64,000 nt of DNA from Thiomicrorhabdus heinhorstiae (GCF_013391765.2 NZ_JACBGI020000009.1:1-64000); one strand, 5' to 3'; shown: positions 38,046 through 47,810, counted from the first letter of the stretch. Translations and numbers: made by a program. Notes: a model not told the origin generated them from the letters alone.

Positions 38046-39662
38046 ATGAAAGCACTCAAGCAATTTCTCCGTCTGATTAAAATCAACCGTGTACTGACTT
38101 ACTACCAGATCGACTCCATGGTACTGAGCGATACCAAATTTGCCTGGTTTGTCTGGTTCAACCGCCTTTTCCCATGGAACTGGCGCCACACATCAGCAGC
38201 AGAGCGCGGTGAACGCATTCGTCTGGCACTGGAAGAACTCGGACCGATTTTTATTAAACTCGGTCAGGCGCTATCGACCCGTAAAGACCTCCTGCCTTAC
38301 GACATCGCCGTCGAACTGGCGAAACTACAGGACGACTGCCCGCCGTTTGACGAAAAACACTCCGTCGAATTAATTGAAATCGCCCTCAAACAATCGGTCG
38401 GAGAAGCCTTTGCCGAATTTGATCCGAATCCGATGGCTTCGGCCTCAATCGCTCAGGTACATGCAGCCCGTCTGCACAGCGGCACCGAAGTAGTCGTCAA
38501 AGTGGTTCGCCCGGACATTAAACCGATCATCGAGCAGGATGTCGCAATCATGTTCATTCTCGCCAAGCTGTTCGAGAAAGCGGTCAAAATCGCCAAACGT
38601 CTGCACCCGGTCGAAGTGGTTGCCGAATTCGAGAAAACCATCCTCGACGAATTGGACATGATCCGTGAAGCCGCCAATGCAACCCAGTTGAAACGTAATT
38701 TTGCCGACTCCGATCTGTTGTATGTACCGGAAATCTACTGGTCGCACACCACGGAAAACGTTATGACAATGGAACGCATCCGCGGTATCCGCATCAGTGA
38801 AACCGAGAAACTTATCGAAGCCGGTATCGACCTGACCGATCTGTCCGCCAAAGGCGTGATTATCTTCTTCACCCAGGTATTCAAGCACAACTTTTTCCAC
38901 GCCGACATGCATCCGGGGAATATCTTCGTACTGCCGGACGGCCGCTACGCAGCGATCGATTTCGGAATCATGGGTACTCTGACCCCGGAAGACCAGCGCT
39001 ATCTGGCGGAAAACTTTCTGGCCTTCTTCAACCGCGATTATCTGCGCGTCTCCGAACTGCATATCGAATCGGAATGGGTTCCGAGAGACACCCGTGTCAA
39101 TGAGTTGGAATCGGCTATTCGTTCTGTTTGCGAACCAATCTGGGATCGCCCCCTTAAAGAAATCTCCTTCGGGATGGTGTTGATGCGCCTGTTCCAGACC
39201 GCACGTCGCTTCGGCATGGAAGTTCAACCGCAACTGGTTCTCCTGCAGAAAACCCTGCTGAATATCGAAGGACTCGGGCGTCAGCTTGACGACGAACTGG
39301 ATCTGTGGGATACCGCCAAGCCATTCCTGGAAGACTGGATGCAGGACCGCGTCGGTCCGAAAGGATTGCTAAAGAATATCAAAAACAATCTGCCTTTCTG
39401 GATGGAACAGGCACCAACGCTGCCTGGGCTGCTGCACGGCACTTTAAGCAAGCTGTCTCATCAAGGCTTAACGATTCAATCCGAACAATTACAGCGCCTT
39501 GAACAAAAACTCGACCAGCAGAATAAACAGCAGCGTAACCGAGCTCTGGCTCTGGTCATCGCTCTTCTCGGTATGCTGGCATATAACCAACTGGATAGCG
39601 AATATCAGCTGTATTCGTTTCTACTATGGGGCTTATCAATCGGATTGATCTTGAAGCGGTAA
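38046..39662 (+). CDS. ubiB: Ubiquinone biosynthesis protein UbiB (atypical kinase)
   Basis: UbiB is a protein-kinase-like ATPase needed for ubiquinone synthesis. The 538-residue protein (E. coli 546) contains the UbiB KxGQ motif ([15 protein letters not shown]), the Ala-rich nucleotide loop ([13 protein letters not shown]), [15 protein letters not shown] and AAIDFGIMG. Two C-terminal membrane helices (about 495-513 and 520-537) anchor it to the inner membrane. It ends the hslU-ubi transcription unit; no strong terminator is seen in the 120 bases that follow. Confidence 0.96.
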   Translation: MKALKQFLRLIKINRVLTYYQIDSMVLSDTKFAWFVWFNRLFPWNWRHTSAAERGERIRLALEELGPIFIKLGQALSTRKDLLPYDIAVELAKLQDDCPPFDEKHSVELIEIALKQSVGEAFAEFDPNPMASASIAQVHAARLHSGTEVVVKVVRPDIKPIIEQDVAIMFILAKLFEKAVKIAKRLHPVEVVAEFEKTILDELDMIREAANATQLKRNFADSDLLYVPEIYWSHTTENVMTMERIRGIRISETEKLIEAGIDLTDLSAKGVIIFFTQVFKHNFFHADMHPGNIFVLPDGRYAAIDFGIMGTLTPEDQRYLAENFLAFFNRDYLRVSELHIESEWVPRDTRVNELESAIRSVCEPIWDRPLKEISFGMVLMRLFQTARRFGMEVQPQLVLLQKTLLNIEGLGRQLDDELDLWDTAKPFLEDWMQDRVGPKGLLKNIKNNLPFWMEQAPTLPGLLHGTLSKLSHQGLTIQSEQLQRLEQKLDQQNKQQRNRALALVIALLGMLAYNQLDSEYQLYSFLLWGLSIGLILKR

Positions 39663-39782
39663 ATCCGCCTTGCAAACTTTTTCCACAATCATTTGACCGA
39701 CTAAGGGTAGAATGAAGTCGGACAAAGTCGGGCTCATTAAATAAAAAGCAGAAAAAGGCCCGGCTGATAACAGGAGAAAAAT

Positions 39783-40319
39783 ATGCGCAAGCTTATCGGA
39801 TTAATCGCAACTCTGATGCTTTCATCTCAGGCATTTGCCGGCGGAATCCTGCCTTTAGCCGTCGATTTGCAGAAAACCGCTAAAACGGCGGAAGCCAATA
39901 ATGTTCCGATCGTTATTTTCGCAACCGCAACCTGGTGTAATTATTGCCGTAAGCTGGAAGAGAATATTCTTTACCCGCTGCTGGAAACTACACCGATCGA
40001 GCAGTATGCCGAGTTTCGCCAGCTGATCCTCGATAAAGATCATTGGCAGATGCGCTACTTTGACGGTACGAAAATCGAAATGAAAACTCTTGGACCAAAA
40101 CTCGGAGTAAAAGTTGCGCCGACCACCATGTTCTTTAACTCCAAAGGGGAAATGATCGCCGACCCGATTATCGGTCTGACGTTGGAAGAGTTTTATCCGG
40201 GGAATCTGGAAAAAGGTCTGAACCAGGCCTTGAAGGCATTGAACAACCCTAAACGCGTTGATGTGTATAAGATGGTGGAAGAGAGCGACGTCAACTATAA
40301 GATCCGCGCCAATCAATAA
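39783..40319 (+). CDS. Periplasmic thioredoxin-fold protein with CNYC motif
   Basis: The 178-residue protein has a signal peptide (MRKLIGLIATLMLSSQAFAG), then a thioredoxin fold with ATATWCNYCRKLEENIL at about 50-66, where CNYC is the redox pair, and the cis-proline loop VKVAPTTMFF near 118. The layout resembles SoxW- and DsbD-gamma-type thioredoxins that act in the periplasm. The partner is unknown; the neighbours (ubiB, T2SS) do not decide it. An AGGAG site precedes the ATG, and a terminator follows 20 bases after the stop. Confidence 0.85.
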   Translation: MRKLIGLIATLMLSSQAFAGGILPLAVDLQKTAKTAEANNVPIVIFATATWCNYCRKLEENILYPLLETTPIEQYAEFRQLILDKDHWQMRYFDGTKIEMKTLGPKLGVKVAPTTMFFNSKGEMIADPIIGLTLEEFYPGNLEKGLNQALKALNNPKRVDVYKMVEESDVNYKIRANQ

Positions 40320-40339
40320 ATTCACGTTGCTAAAAGAAT

Positions 40340-40367
40340 AAAAAACCGGGCTTCTGCCCGGTTTTTT
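40340..40367. terminator. Bidirectional rho-independent terminator
   Basis: CCGGGC (40346-40351) pairs with GCCCGG (40356-40361) around TTCT, flanked by A6 and a T run of seven. It serves the plus-strand thioredoxin-like gene and lies 18 bases beyond the stop of the minus-strand T2SS/protease operon. Confidence 0.87.
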
Positions 40368-40384
40368 TGTGCAACGATCTTACC

Positions 40385-40969
40385 CTAGCGCAATTTATAG
40401 CGTGGTTCACTGAAGAGAGGCGCGACTAAATCGACATCCTTATCGCGATCCAGAGTTTCAATCAAAGCGTCATAAGAATCCGTCGGTTTTACATCGACGA
40501 TGACCGCATTGTCTCGCGGTAATCGGGTCAGTAATTTAAACCCGTAACGTTCGATGACTTTTTCGATGTCCTCGGCCCGGAATGTTTTCAGAACGAATGT
40601 CCCGGTAATCACTGCATTATGTCCGGTCTGACGGTTGAACAGTACCGGCATAAACTCAATTTTTTGCTCTTTAAAGGTTCGTTCCATCGGAGCGCAGTTT
40701 TCTTTACTAAACCACGACACCAAAGACGGTGTCTGATAGATATACCAGGCACCATGCCTTTCGACCAATTCCAATTGCCAATCCGGATCAAGTTTATCCG
40801 CTGCCTTCATCACCGCCACCCGATTGGTTTGCAGCTGATAAACCCGGTGGTCGGCCATCTGTCTCACCAGCTGGCAGGATTCGGTCCACGCCCAACTGCT
40901 GGGCGAAACAGCAATCAAACCCACACCGAAAACAATCTTTAACAAGGCCTTTCTATAGTTAGCCATCAT
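40385..40969 (-). CDS. Exported protein with subtilisin-propeptide-like C-terminal domain; probable chaperone/inhibitor of the adjacent protease
   Basis: From the ATG at 40969, which overlaps the protease stop as ATGA, the protein is 194 residues with a signal peptide (KIVFGVGLIAVSPSSWAW, cleaved after SWA). The middle part (about 30-115) is unrecognised. The last 75 residues (about 120-194) have the alternating pattern of an inhibitor I9/subtilase propeptide: a strand (TGTFVLKTF), a helix (AEDIEKVIERYGFKLLT), a strand (NAVIVDVKP), a helix (YDALIETLDRDKDVDL) and a last strand (VAPLFSEP). I9 propeptides fold subtilases and then inhibit them. The neighbouring S8 protease lacks such a propeptide, so this protein probably supplies it in trans, as I recall for the ORF2 chaperone of Aeromonas serine protease. 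Family assignment is by pattern only. Confidence 0.7.
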   Translation of the reverse strand: MMANYRKALLKIVFGVGLIAVSPSSWAWTESCQLVRQMADHRVYQLQTNRVAVMKAADKLDPDWQLELVERHGAWYIYQTPSLVSWFSKENCAPMERTFKEQKIEFMPVLFNRQTGHNAVITGTFVLKTFRAEDIEKVIERYGFKLLTRLPRDNAVIVDVKPTDSYDALIETLDRDKDVDLVAPLFSEPRYKLR

Positions 40970-42831
40970 ATGCTTGTCCCGTAAAATTCTAGCGACCAAC
41001 CGGTCAATTTACCCAACCCGCTTACTGTTCCGGACTTTAAGTCCTTAACTGTCAAGGTCCAGCCCGCTTGAGGGTCGACAGTTTGTACCGTCTCACCATA
41101 GAAAGCGTGACTGATCAGACGCAACCCTTTCATATCGTAATTCGCCTGATAAGCGTTATATGGAGTCAGAAGGATACTGCGGGTACCCGACGGTGATTCC
41201 AGAGTAATTTGATAATCCGCAGCATTGATATTGTGAGAACCGCTGCCGTCTTCATTGCTATCCATCCCCTCTATAGACAGAGTCACTTTGACACTTTCAA
41301 TATTGAGGTTACCGTTTGCAACATACGACTGACTTAAACCGAGCGGACTGTTGTCGGGGATAGCATTGTCTCCGGCAACCGTTAAATCACCGCTAGTCAA
41401 GGTTTGTTGAGCGGCAAGATGGGTTTGGTTTTGTGCCCAATCCTCTGACATTTTCACCGCTTCAATCGCATTGACGGCACCAAAACCATACGCATTACTA
41501 AAGTGATAACCGGCGGCATTCGTTACCCAACCGTTTTCCAGAGTCACCGTCTGGCCGGACTTTACGATCGTTCTCGCAGCTAAGGTCGGATCAAGTTGAC
41601 GGGCGGTACTCGCCAGAATATGCTTCAGATCACGCCAGCTAAGATCAGGGTTCGCTTCCAACATCAAGGCAGCAACCCCACTTGCAATCGGAGTCGCTGC
41701 CGAGGTTCCGCCAAAACGTGAATAGTAATTACACTGCGAGTTTTCGCTTGTTAGCCCTCGGTCAAAATCGTTCTCATTAATATTGGCAGTCATACTGTAT
41801 CCGCGGTCGCACCCGGCAACATCCGTTGCCAGAATCGCCGGGTCGTAAATGCCATATTCACCACCCGGTGCGGATATCCATATTGCGGAACCTGTCGAAG
41901 AGTAGCTTGAACGTTCATCCTGCGGGTTGAAGGCTCCGACCACAATCTGATAGGGCAAAGTCGCTTCCGGTTCCATATTCACATTGAAGCAAGTGATATC
42001 ACTATCGATCGCATCCGAACAGGTACTTTGCGAAAAGACCGATCCACCTTCAAACTCATTACCGGCGGCTTTGACGTAAATCGCGCCCTTGCCGTTGCGA
42101 AGGTTTTTCGCCCCCCACTCCAATGCATCCATCACATAGTCGTAATAAACTTCTTGTTCGTAGGCAATGACAATATCCGGATTGGTGCCGTAGCTACGGT
42201 TAAAAACCGAAACCGTATTCGAACTTAACTCGGGATAGTAATCCGTACGCACCGGTTCATACCCCAAAGCGCCTAGCTCTTCACTAATGAAAGTTTGCGA
42301 AGCGATAAAATTAAACCCTTTCAGCTTGACGTACGGAGCAACACCCCAGATACCCAACGAATTCCCACCACGGGCTCCTAACAGGCCTCCGACACTGGTA
42401 CCGTGGTCTCCATCATCGGATGTCGGAGACGGGTCAAACTGCGATAATCCATTAGTGCCATACAAAAAGTTATAGGAACCGTTCGCAACAACATTCGCCT
42501 GAAGATCCTCATGGCCGATTTCCAAACCGCTGTCGACGACGGCAACCTCGACACCTTGTCCGGAAAAACCGCCGGCATAAAGTCCATCCGCGTCAAACAC
42601 ATTGATATCGGCGCCGGGAGTCCCTCCGGTTCCATCATAAACCAAAGCCGCCTGCCCATAATTATAGAGGTACCACTGATAGTCAATTAAAGGGTCATTG
42701 ATAACCGAAACATCTATATCCGGATTCGGATCATCCGTGTTATCCGTACTGTCACCACCCCCGCCGCCACAGGCACTTAAAAGCCCGCTGACAGCAAGAA
42801 TCAGCCACTTGTTTTGCAGTTTCAGACTCAC
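40966..42831 (-). CDS. Kexin-like S8 serine protease lipoprotein with P domain
   Basis: The 621-residue protein (GTG start at 42831, overlapping the gspN stop as GTGA, GGGAGG upstream) has a lipoprotein signal with LLSAC, Cys21, followed by Gly, which favours the outer membrane. After a Gly/Asp-rich linker it goes straight into NDPLIDYQWYLYNYGQ, the start of a mature kexin-type catalytic domain. Catalytic residues are Asp100 (AVVDSGLEIGHED), His143 (GDHGTSVGG), Asn258 (AAGN) and Ser377 (GGTSAATP). A P (proprotein convertase) beta-sandwich domain occupies about 490-621 (ITLESPSGTRSILLTP). No I9 propeptide is present. Co-translation with gspN suggests a T2SS substrate; some T2SSs export lipoproteins. 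The substrate is unknown. Confidence 0.92.
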   Translation of the reverse strand: MSLKLQNKWLILAVSGLLSACGGGGGDSTDNTDDPNPDIDVSVINDPLIDYQWYLYNYGQAALVYDGTGGTPGADINVFDADGLYAGGFSGQGVEVAVVDSGLEIGHEDLQANVVANGSYNFLYGTNGLSQFDPSPTSDDGDHGTSVGGLLGARGGNSLGIWGVAPYVKLKGFNFIASQTFISEELGALGYEPVRTDYYPELSSNTVSVFNRSYGTNPDIVIAYEQEVYYDYVMDALEWGAKNLRNGKGAIYVKAAGNEFEGGSVFSQSTCSDAIDSDITCFNVNMEPEATLPYQIVVGAFNPQDERSSYSSTGSAIWISAPGGEYGIYDPAILATDVAGCDRGYSMTANINENDFDRGLTSENSQCNYYSRFGGTSAATPIASGVAALMLEANPDLSWRDLKHILASTARQLDPTLAARTIVKSGQTVTLENGWVTNAAGYHFSNAYGFGAVNAIEAVKMSEDWAQNQTHLAAQQTLTSGDLTVAGDNAIPDNSPLGLSQSYVANGNLNIESVKVTLSIEGMDSNEDGSGSHNINAADYQITLESPSGTRSILLTPYNAYQANYDMKGLRLISHAFYGETVQTVDPQAGWTLTVKDLKSGTVSGLGKLTGWSLEFYGTSI

Positions 42832-43622
42832 AGCCAACTACCTCCCAATTTAAGTACGGCTTGATTTCGACGTTTTTTGCGCATCATGACCGTCCATTGC
42901 GGTAAATCTTCCGCACGATTTGCTGTTACATCGACATTCAGATTATATCGACCGTTAGGAGTAATACTTAAGATTCCGTTTAGACGCCAATTATTTTCCC
43001 CACCCTGCAAGTTGACTTGAATTTCACGGTTTTTGGCTTGAGACAAGGTAAAGGTTATTTTCGGTAAGGCGATTCCCATCGACGTCAGACCTTCAACATC
43101 CCCTTTTCCTTGCAGATTCAAAGGCCAGACCTTCGGCTCGAAACCAAGCAAACCATGCAGCTCGGCCAAATGGATTCTTCCTTCCGCCTGAATGGCAAAC
43201 GGAGTAAAAGCGGAGGCGACGGAGATCAAGGTCGGAATCGATAAACTCCCCCGCGCCGAATCAAGTCTCAATTCGGAAGACATGACTGAATGACTCAATT
43301 CAGCGGAAAAACTGCTGTCTTGCAAATGCCACTGAACATTAAAGCCCGCTTCACCTTTAAACAAATCCTGACGCTGCCAAATCCAGCTCAAATCACCAAC
43401 TGGAACCGGGCGACCCGGCTGAACCGGTTTAGCTTGTAAACGCAAGACTCCATCGGCAATCTGCCCGGATGACTCGCTTATTTTGATGTTTTTCGGCAAC
43501 GCCTGCTCAACCCAGGCCGACTGAACCCAAAGAGAATTCGGGAACTGCCACAGAAACGCCAGTAACGAAACGATAAAGAATAATCCAACGGCCAGACCGA
43601 GTTTTTTCACAAGCGAACTCAT
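42828..43622 (-). CDS. gspN: Type II secretion system protein GspN
   Basis: The 264-residue protein has one N-terminal membrane helix (LGLAVGLFFIVSLLAFLWQF) and a periplasmic beta-rich domain typical of T2SN. GspN is present in only some T2SSs and its role is unclear; it resembles AsmA/LptC-like periplasmic domains. The ATG overlaps the gspM stop by 4 bases, and its own stop overlaps the protease GTG by 4 bases. Confidence 0.88.
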   Translation of the reverse strand: MSSLVKKLGLAVGLFFIVSLLAFLWQFPNSLWVQSAWVEQALPKNIKISESSGQIADGVLRLQAKPVQPGRPVPVGDLSWIWQRQDLFKGEAGFNVQWHLQDSSFSAELSHSVMSSELRLDSARGSLSIPTLISVASAFTPFAIQAEGRIHLAELHGLLGFEPKVWPLNLQGKGDVEGLTSMGIALPKITFTLSQAKNREIQVNLQGGENNWRLNGILSITPNGRYNLNVDVTANRAEDLPQWTVMMRKKRRNQAVLKLGGSWL

Positions 43623-44131
43623 TGACCGACCTCAAAATCAATTTGCGCACTGATCTTGCCGACAACTTCTTGCGGCTGCTCACTTTCCAGCGGGCTTAAA
43701 CTCATTTTGCTTGGCAAGATCGCTTCTCTTTCCAGACCTTCCAGCCAGCGTAGCAAGCGAGCGGCATCGACATTTTCAAAAGCGACCTTGACTCCCTTAC
43801 TGCTCAGCTGAATCTGCTGCAGATCGTCATATAAATTTTCCTGCTTCAGCCGTTTTTGCAACAACGCCATCAATTCCGTTTTGTCCGTCGGCAGAACACT
43901 TGTCTGTCTTAAGGCTGCCGAACCCGGTACGGAAGGCGCTTTTTCCACCAGCCAAAGCCACTCTTGCTTAGCGGTATCCATCTGGTTTTGCGCCTCTTGT
44001 CTGGCATCCTGCACCGGCAGCCATAACCATTGATAAAGCGCCATTACCAATAAAAATCCCGCTAAAGCGACAATCAACGCACGTTCTCGAGCAGCCAATT
44101 CCTGCCATTTCTGCTTAAGGTGCGGCAACAT
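43619..44131 (-). CDS. gspM: Type II secretion system protein GspM
   Basis: The 170-residue protein has a short cytoplasmic start, a single membrane helix (ALIVALAGFLLVMALYQWLW) and a periplasmic ferredoxin-like domain, as in GspM, which binds GspL in the inner-membrane platform. Sequence conservation in this family is low, so the call leans on size, topology and operon place. It overlaps the gspL end by 17 bases. Confidence 0.9.
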   Translation of the reverse strand: MLPHLKQKWQELAARERALIVALAGFLLVMALYQWLWLPVQDARQEAQNQMDTAKQEWLWLVEKAPSVPGSAALRQTSVLPTDKTELMALLQKRLKQENLYDDLQQIQLSSKGVKVAFENVDAARLLRWLEGLEREAILPSKMSLSPLESEQPQEVVGKISAQIDFEVGQ

Positions 44132-45323
44132 ACAAGATTCCTTCTACTAATTGCGGAGTAACGGTTTTTAACTGTAGGCGAACCTGCGCATTCTGCAGAC
44201 GTTGTTTAGCCTGGGTTTCCAATACCTGAAGCGATTCGGTCTTACTCGCCTGCAGATAGAAACTCAACTGTTTCTGTTTCAAAGACCAATCCAACTTGTC
44301 GATTTTGACGCCTTTACCAGGCTGAACGAGGGTTTCTATTTGATGCAACCAAGGCATAAAACTAACCGTATCACTACCGCCGCCCGATTGCTGTTTCAGG
44401 TTAGACAAAGTCTGAGATTTAATATTGATGATACGTTTGGTCTGCGGAAAAAGCTGTTTGAACAATGCATGACTTTGCTGTTTGTAACTTTGCGCCTGCT
44501 CTTGCAATCGACTTGTCTGAATGGATGTATCCAGCATACTGATGACTAATAGCGCCGCCACGGCCCCCAAAGGCCAACCCCAGATTTTCGCCATTCCACT
44601 GTAACCGTGCTTCCCGCCATAAGGACCGACACGCAAATTCAGTACTGCATCGATGCGTGAGGAAGAGTTCGCCAAATCGTCGGAAAGCAATTCATCGATC
44701 TCCGTTGTTGAAGAACCGGCCTGTTGATTTGCCGAATATTTTGCCGAATATAACAACGGATCAAACCACCCCTGCAAAGCTCCGAAACCTTGATAAACGC
44801 CGCTTCTCAATAGACAGCGACCCTCTTCTCTAACCCGGTTCCAATGATTCTCTGAAGGCTCCGGCAGACGAAAACAGTCGGCGACCAGTTGAAGGTGTCC
44901 GCCGCCTATTGCCTGCAAGGTCTCAACCCAAGCCTGCATAAGGGTATGAGTGACAACAGCAACCTGAGTGCGGCCATCAGAAAAACGCTTTAAAGGCACA
45001 AAATGATAATGTTCAACCGGAGCGGAAAGACGTTCTTCTAACGCATACGGCAAGGCGGCTAACCAGTCGCTGCGACGCTTACCCGGCACGGTAATTTCGG
45101 TGAGAATAACTTGTTCGCTGGGAACCCAAACGGTTTTCAACTGTTTGAGAAAACGCGCGCCTTCGACCATATCCGGAAAAGCGCTATTAAAGACAAGATT
45201 CTCTTCCCCTTTTTGCAGATATAGCTGCCCATCCGTTGAGAAATACACCACCGCCGACAATTCAGCGGAAGTCTCATCGTTCGACGGGCTGGAAAACGTT
45301 TGCTCCACTTTAGTCCGTAACAC
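44115..45323 (-). CDS. gspL: Type II secretion system protein GspL
   Basis: GspL links the cytoplasmic ATPase GspE to the inner-membrane platform. The 402-residue protein has an actin-like cytoplasmic domain (to about 240), one membrane helix (GAVAALLVISMLDTS) and a periplasmic domain. The GTG at 45323 follows GGTGG and overlaps the gspK end by 14 bases. Confidence 0.91.
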   Translation of the reverse strand: MLRTKVEQTFSSPSNDETSAELSAVVYFSTDGQLYLQKGEENLVFNSAFPDMVEGARFLKQLKTVWVPSEQVILTEITVPGKRRSDWLAALPYALEERLSAPVEHYHFVPLKRFSDGRTQVAVVTHTLMQAWVETLQAIGGGHLQLVADCFRLPEPSENHWNRVREEGRCLLRSGVYQGFGALQGWFDPLLYSAKYSANQQAGSSTTEIDELLSDDLANSSSRIDAVLNLRVGPYGGKHGYSGMAKIWGWPLGAVAALLVISMLDTSIQTSRLQEQAQSYKQQSHALFKQLFPQTKRIINIKSQTLSNLKQQSGGGSDTVSFMPWLHQIETLVQPGKGVKIDKLDWSLKQKQLSFYLQASKTESLQVLETQAKQRLQNAQVRLQLKTVTPQLVEGILYVAAP

Positions 45324-46299
45324 TTAACCACCTTTGTAACAGCACAACCGTGTTTTTGTCCTGGCGATAAAATATTTCCTCAACACCTTGCGAGGATTCG
45401 CCGTAGTTCACTTGCGCCTGTAATAAAAAAAACTGGCTTTGCACATCGATCAACCAATCCGGCAACGCCTGTAAAATTTCTTCTTCGCTAAACCCGGTTT
45501 CCTGCTGCATAAAACTGCGGAAATCGCCATTGCTTTCTGCCGGTTCAACCTGTCGTTTATTGACCCAGTTCTGAACAATCGTCGAAGTCATCCAATCAGC
45601 CAAGGCAAGTAATACACGGGGTTCAGCCGTATTAACATTGATTGCGGTCACCGCCGGCAAAACACAAGCACTGCGTTGGAACTGTAACCACATTTCCGGC
45701 TTCAACGGTTTCCAGGATTCCAGATTGCGAACTTCTTTCAAAAAAACCATTGCTCGATTCGCCGCACTGTAAGCCGGATTTTTCAGCAAATAACGATCAC
45801 TTTCGGCACCGTAAGGCATAGGTTCATCGTCGCTATCGATCCAGTCGCGTAACTGATCGACAAAACCGTCGTTCAATCCCATCTGTTGTGCATAACGCGT
45901 TGTAATGTCCGACCACAACTTGCGCTTGTCCTCGTCGGATTCCAGCAGGTTATTCAGGTTCAACCGTCCCTGCAGGTCGCTCAAGCCGCCCGATAGAGTC
46001 CCTCCTTCAAACGGAATCGGTGGCATCGGACTAGCCCACATTTCCTGAAGGTGATCGACTTTATTATCCTGTAAATCGGCCATTAACCCCTGTTTGACCC
46101 ACGACTCCAACCCCCAGACAACTGCCAGAGACTGCGTTTGGTGCAAGCGTTGCGCACTGCGTTTCAAATCGGCAAATTGACGATACAAAAGCTCACTGCT
46201 TAAAATCGCCACCAGCGCCACCACCAGCAACACGGTAATCAATGCAAAACCGTTCTGCTTTGCTTTCAAACGACTCGCAGCAAAATCACGGTAACTCAT
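45310..46299 (-). CDS. gspK: Type II secretion minor pseudopilin GspK
   Basis: GspK caps the pseudopilus with GspI and GspJ. From the ATG at 46299 (overlapping the gspJ stop as ATGA) it is 329 residues (E. coli 327). It has a prepilin leader ending KAKQNG before FALITVLLVVALVAIL. Unlike other pseudopilins it lacks Glu at position +5, which is characteristic of GspK. The frame extends 57 residues further upstream inside gspJ; that part is rejected. Confidence 0.95.
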   Translation of the reverse strand: MSYRDFAASRLKAKQNGFALITVLLVVALVAILSSELLYRQFADLKRSAQRLHQTQSLAVVWGLESWVKQGLMADLQDNKVDHLQEMWASPMPPIPFEGGTLSGGLSDLQGRLNLNNLLESDEDKRKLWSDITTRYAQQMGLNDGFVDQLRDWIDSDDEPMPYGAESDRYLLKNPAYSAANRAMVFLKEVRNLESWKPLKPEMWLQFQRSACVLPAVTAINVNTAEPRVLLALADWMTSTIVQNWVNKRQVEPAESNGDFRSFMQQETGFSEEEILQALPDWLIDVQSQFFLLQAQVNYGESSQGVEEIFYRQDKNTVVLLQRWLSVTD

Positions 46300-46949
46300 G
46301 AACTGCTCCCGGCCAAAGCTCTCAGAACCTGTGTCGCTTCGCTGCCCTGGTAAAGACGGCGTACTCTGCCCAGATCTTCTAACTCCACAACCACTTCGGT
46401 CAAAAGCGGTAAAACGTATAAATTTGCCGCCGCAGCTTCGCTGCTTTCGTTCGGCCAGACTTGCTGCCACTGTTTTTGTTCGTTTAAGAAGCGCACCTGA
46501 AACGACGTCACCCCGGTTAAGAGCGTGGTTTGACTCGCTTCGGTGTCAGGCGCTCGATCCATAACCGGCCACACCAGACGATACAGAGTGCCGTTATTCA
46601 GGCGGTAGCCGACTCTCAACAGGCCACTGGAACCGTTCGGCGTCACAAAATCGGCAACCCGACTCAGCTCCAATCCAAGATCGGAGCGGTACTGCATTGC
46701 CGGCAAGTTCGAACCCAAACCATCTCCGATCGGCCGGGGAGCGGCCTGAACGATGTCCTGCTGCATCCACCAAAACGCGCGCTGGATTGCCTGAAAACGC
46801 TCACTGTGACGATCCAGACCTTCTTCAACTTTGACCACCGACTGCACCGACTGGTATGCGACCACTGCCAGCACCGCCGAAATCGCAATCGCAATCAGCA
46901 GTTCAATCAGCGTAAAACCACTCTGGCGGCCGACGAGGCTTCCTCTCAT
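46296..46949 (-). CDS. gspJ: Type II secretion minor pseudopilin GspJ
   Basis: The 217-residue prepilin has a leader ending GRQSG before FTLIELLIAIAISAVL with Glu+5, and a C-terminal domain of GspJ type. It forms part of the pseudopilus tip. Its ATG overlaps the gspI stop by 4 bases. Confidence 0.95.
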   Translation of the reverse strand: MRGSLVGRQSGFTLIELLIAIAISAVLAVVAYQSVQSVVKVEEGLDRHSERFQAIQRAFWWMQQDIVQAAPRPIGDGLGSNLPAMQYRSDLGLELSRVADFVTPNGSSGLLRVGYRLNNGTLYRLVWPVMDRAPDTEASQTTLLTGVTSFQVRFLNEQKQWQQVWPNESSEAAAANLYVLPLLTEVVVELEDLGRVRRLYQGSEATQVLRALAGSSS

Positions 46950-47320
46950 GATTCAGGACCGACAATACTGGCCAGCGTGGCAGCAGGCTCGCTCTCGCCG
47001 CTGTCGAGAGAATAAACCTTCAATTCTATTTTTTTAAAGTCCGCCGACATGGTGGATTCCATTGTTTGGCGGATTTTCCATTTCATCCCCAACATTTCCA
47101 CCTCATCGCTCAAATCCCGGCTATCCTCCGCTCCGCTCCGCTGCTCCAGCAAGCGGTTATCGGCAACCCAGGTAGCAATCACTCGACTTTGCACACCGCT
47201 CTGATTGGCTACGGTCCGCCCGGTTGTCAACGACAATGCTGATAGAGCCACTGCAGCGATCACCATTGCCACCAGCACCTCGATTAGAGTGAAGCCGTCT
47301 TGTGTCCGTCGTCTTATCAC
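46946..47320 (-). CDS. gspI: Type II secretion minor pseudopilin GspI
   Basis: The 124-residue prepilin starts IRRRTQDG before FTLIEVLVAMVIAAVAL, followed by TTGRTVANQSGVQSRVIATW, typical of GspI, which initiates pseudopilus tip assembly. The start is a GTG overlapping the gspH stop by 4 bases. Confidence 0.95.
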   Translation of the reverse strand: MIRRRTQDGFTLIEVLVAMVIAAVALSALSLTTGRTVANQSGVQSRVIATWVADNRLLEQRSGAEDSRDLSDEVEMLGMKWKIRQTMESTMSADFKKIELKVYSLDSGESEPAATLASIVGPES

Positions 47321-47808
47321 TTCTCTTCACTCTGCCATTGCAACAATCCGTCCCACACCAGCTTTTCTTTCATTTCCGGCTTGGAAACCAGACTGAAGTC
47401 AATCTCTCCAGGCGTGACCTCACCACTTGGCCAGATTAGCCAACCCAAGCGACCGTCCTGACGAACCAGACCAACGCTCTTCCACTCGACTTTTACACCA
47501 TCCTGCCAGGCGGTGAGCGGAATTTTCTGGCTTTCCTGCCAATTGGACTGACGGTAGACCCAGACATGAATGCCTTTTTCACTCGGCTGCAGCAAAAATA
47601 GTCGCTGTTCGAAGGTTGCCTGATCCCGCGCCCAGCCTAACAAGCCCTGCAGCTGTTTCTGCTGTGCACGTAACTGGGCCTGCTCATTACCGCCGAGATT
47701 TAAAACGCCTATCGAAACCACCACCGCCATAATGACCACCACGACCATCAATTCGAGCAGAGTAAATCCGCCTTGTGCGCGGGATTCTGGCAGCATCGAC
47801 TCGGACAA
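47317..47808 (-). CDS. gspH: Type II secretion minor pseudopilin GspH
   Basis: The 163-residue prepilin has a leader ending RAQGG before [16 protein letters not shown] and a C-terminal GspH domain. The start is uncertain between a TTG at 47808 and an ATG at 47796, neither with a strong ribosome site. It starts 2 bases after gspG. Confidence 0.93.
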   Translation of the reverse strand: MSESMLPESRAQGGFTLLELMVVVVIMAVVVSIGVLNLGGNEQAQLRAQQKQLQGLLGWARDQATFEQRLFLLQPSEKGIHVWVYRQSNWQESQKIPLTAWQDGVKVEWKSVGLVRQDGRLGWLIWPSGEVTPGEIDFSLVSKPEMKEKLVWDGLLQWQSEEK

Positions 47809-47810
47809 AC

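Noticed and set aside
38445-39233. 262-residue minus-strand frame opposite ubiB
   Set aside because: Antisense shadow; ubiB is unmistakable on the other strand.
40966-42831. GlyGly-CTERM/rhombosortase sorting signal on the protease
   Set aside because: The C-terminus ends in the P domain (SLEFYGTSI) with no Gly-Gly, hydrophobic helix or basic tail.
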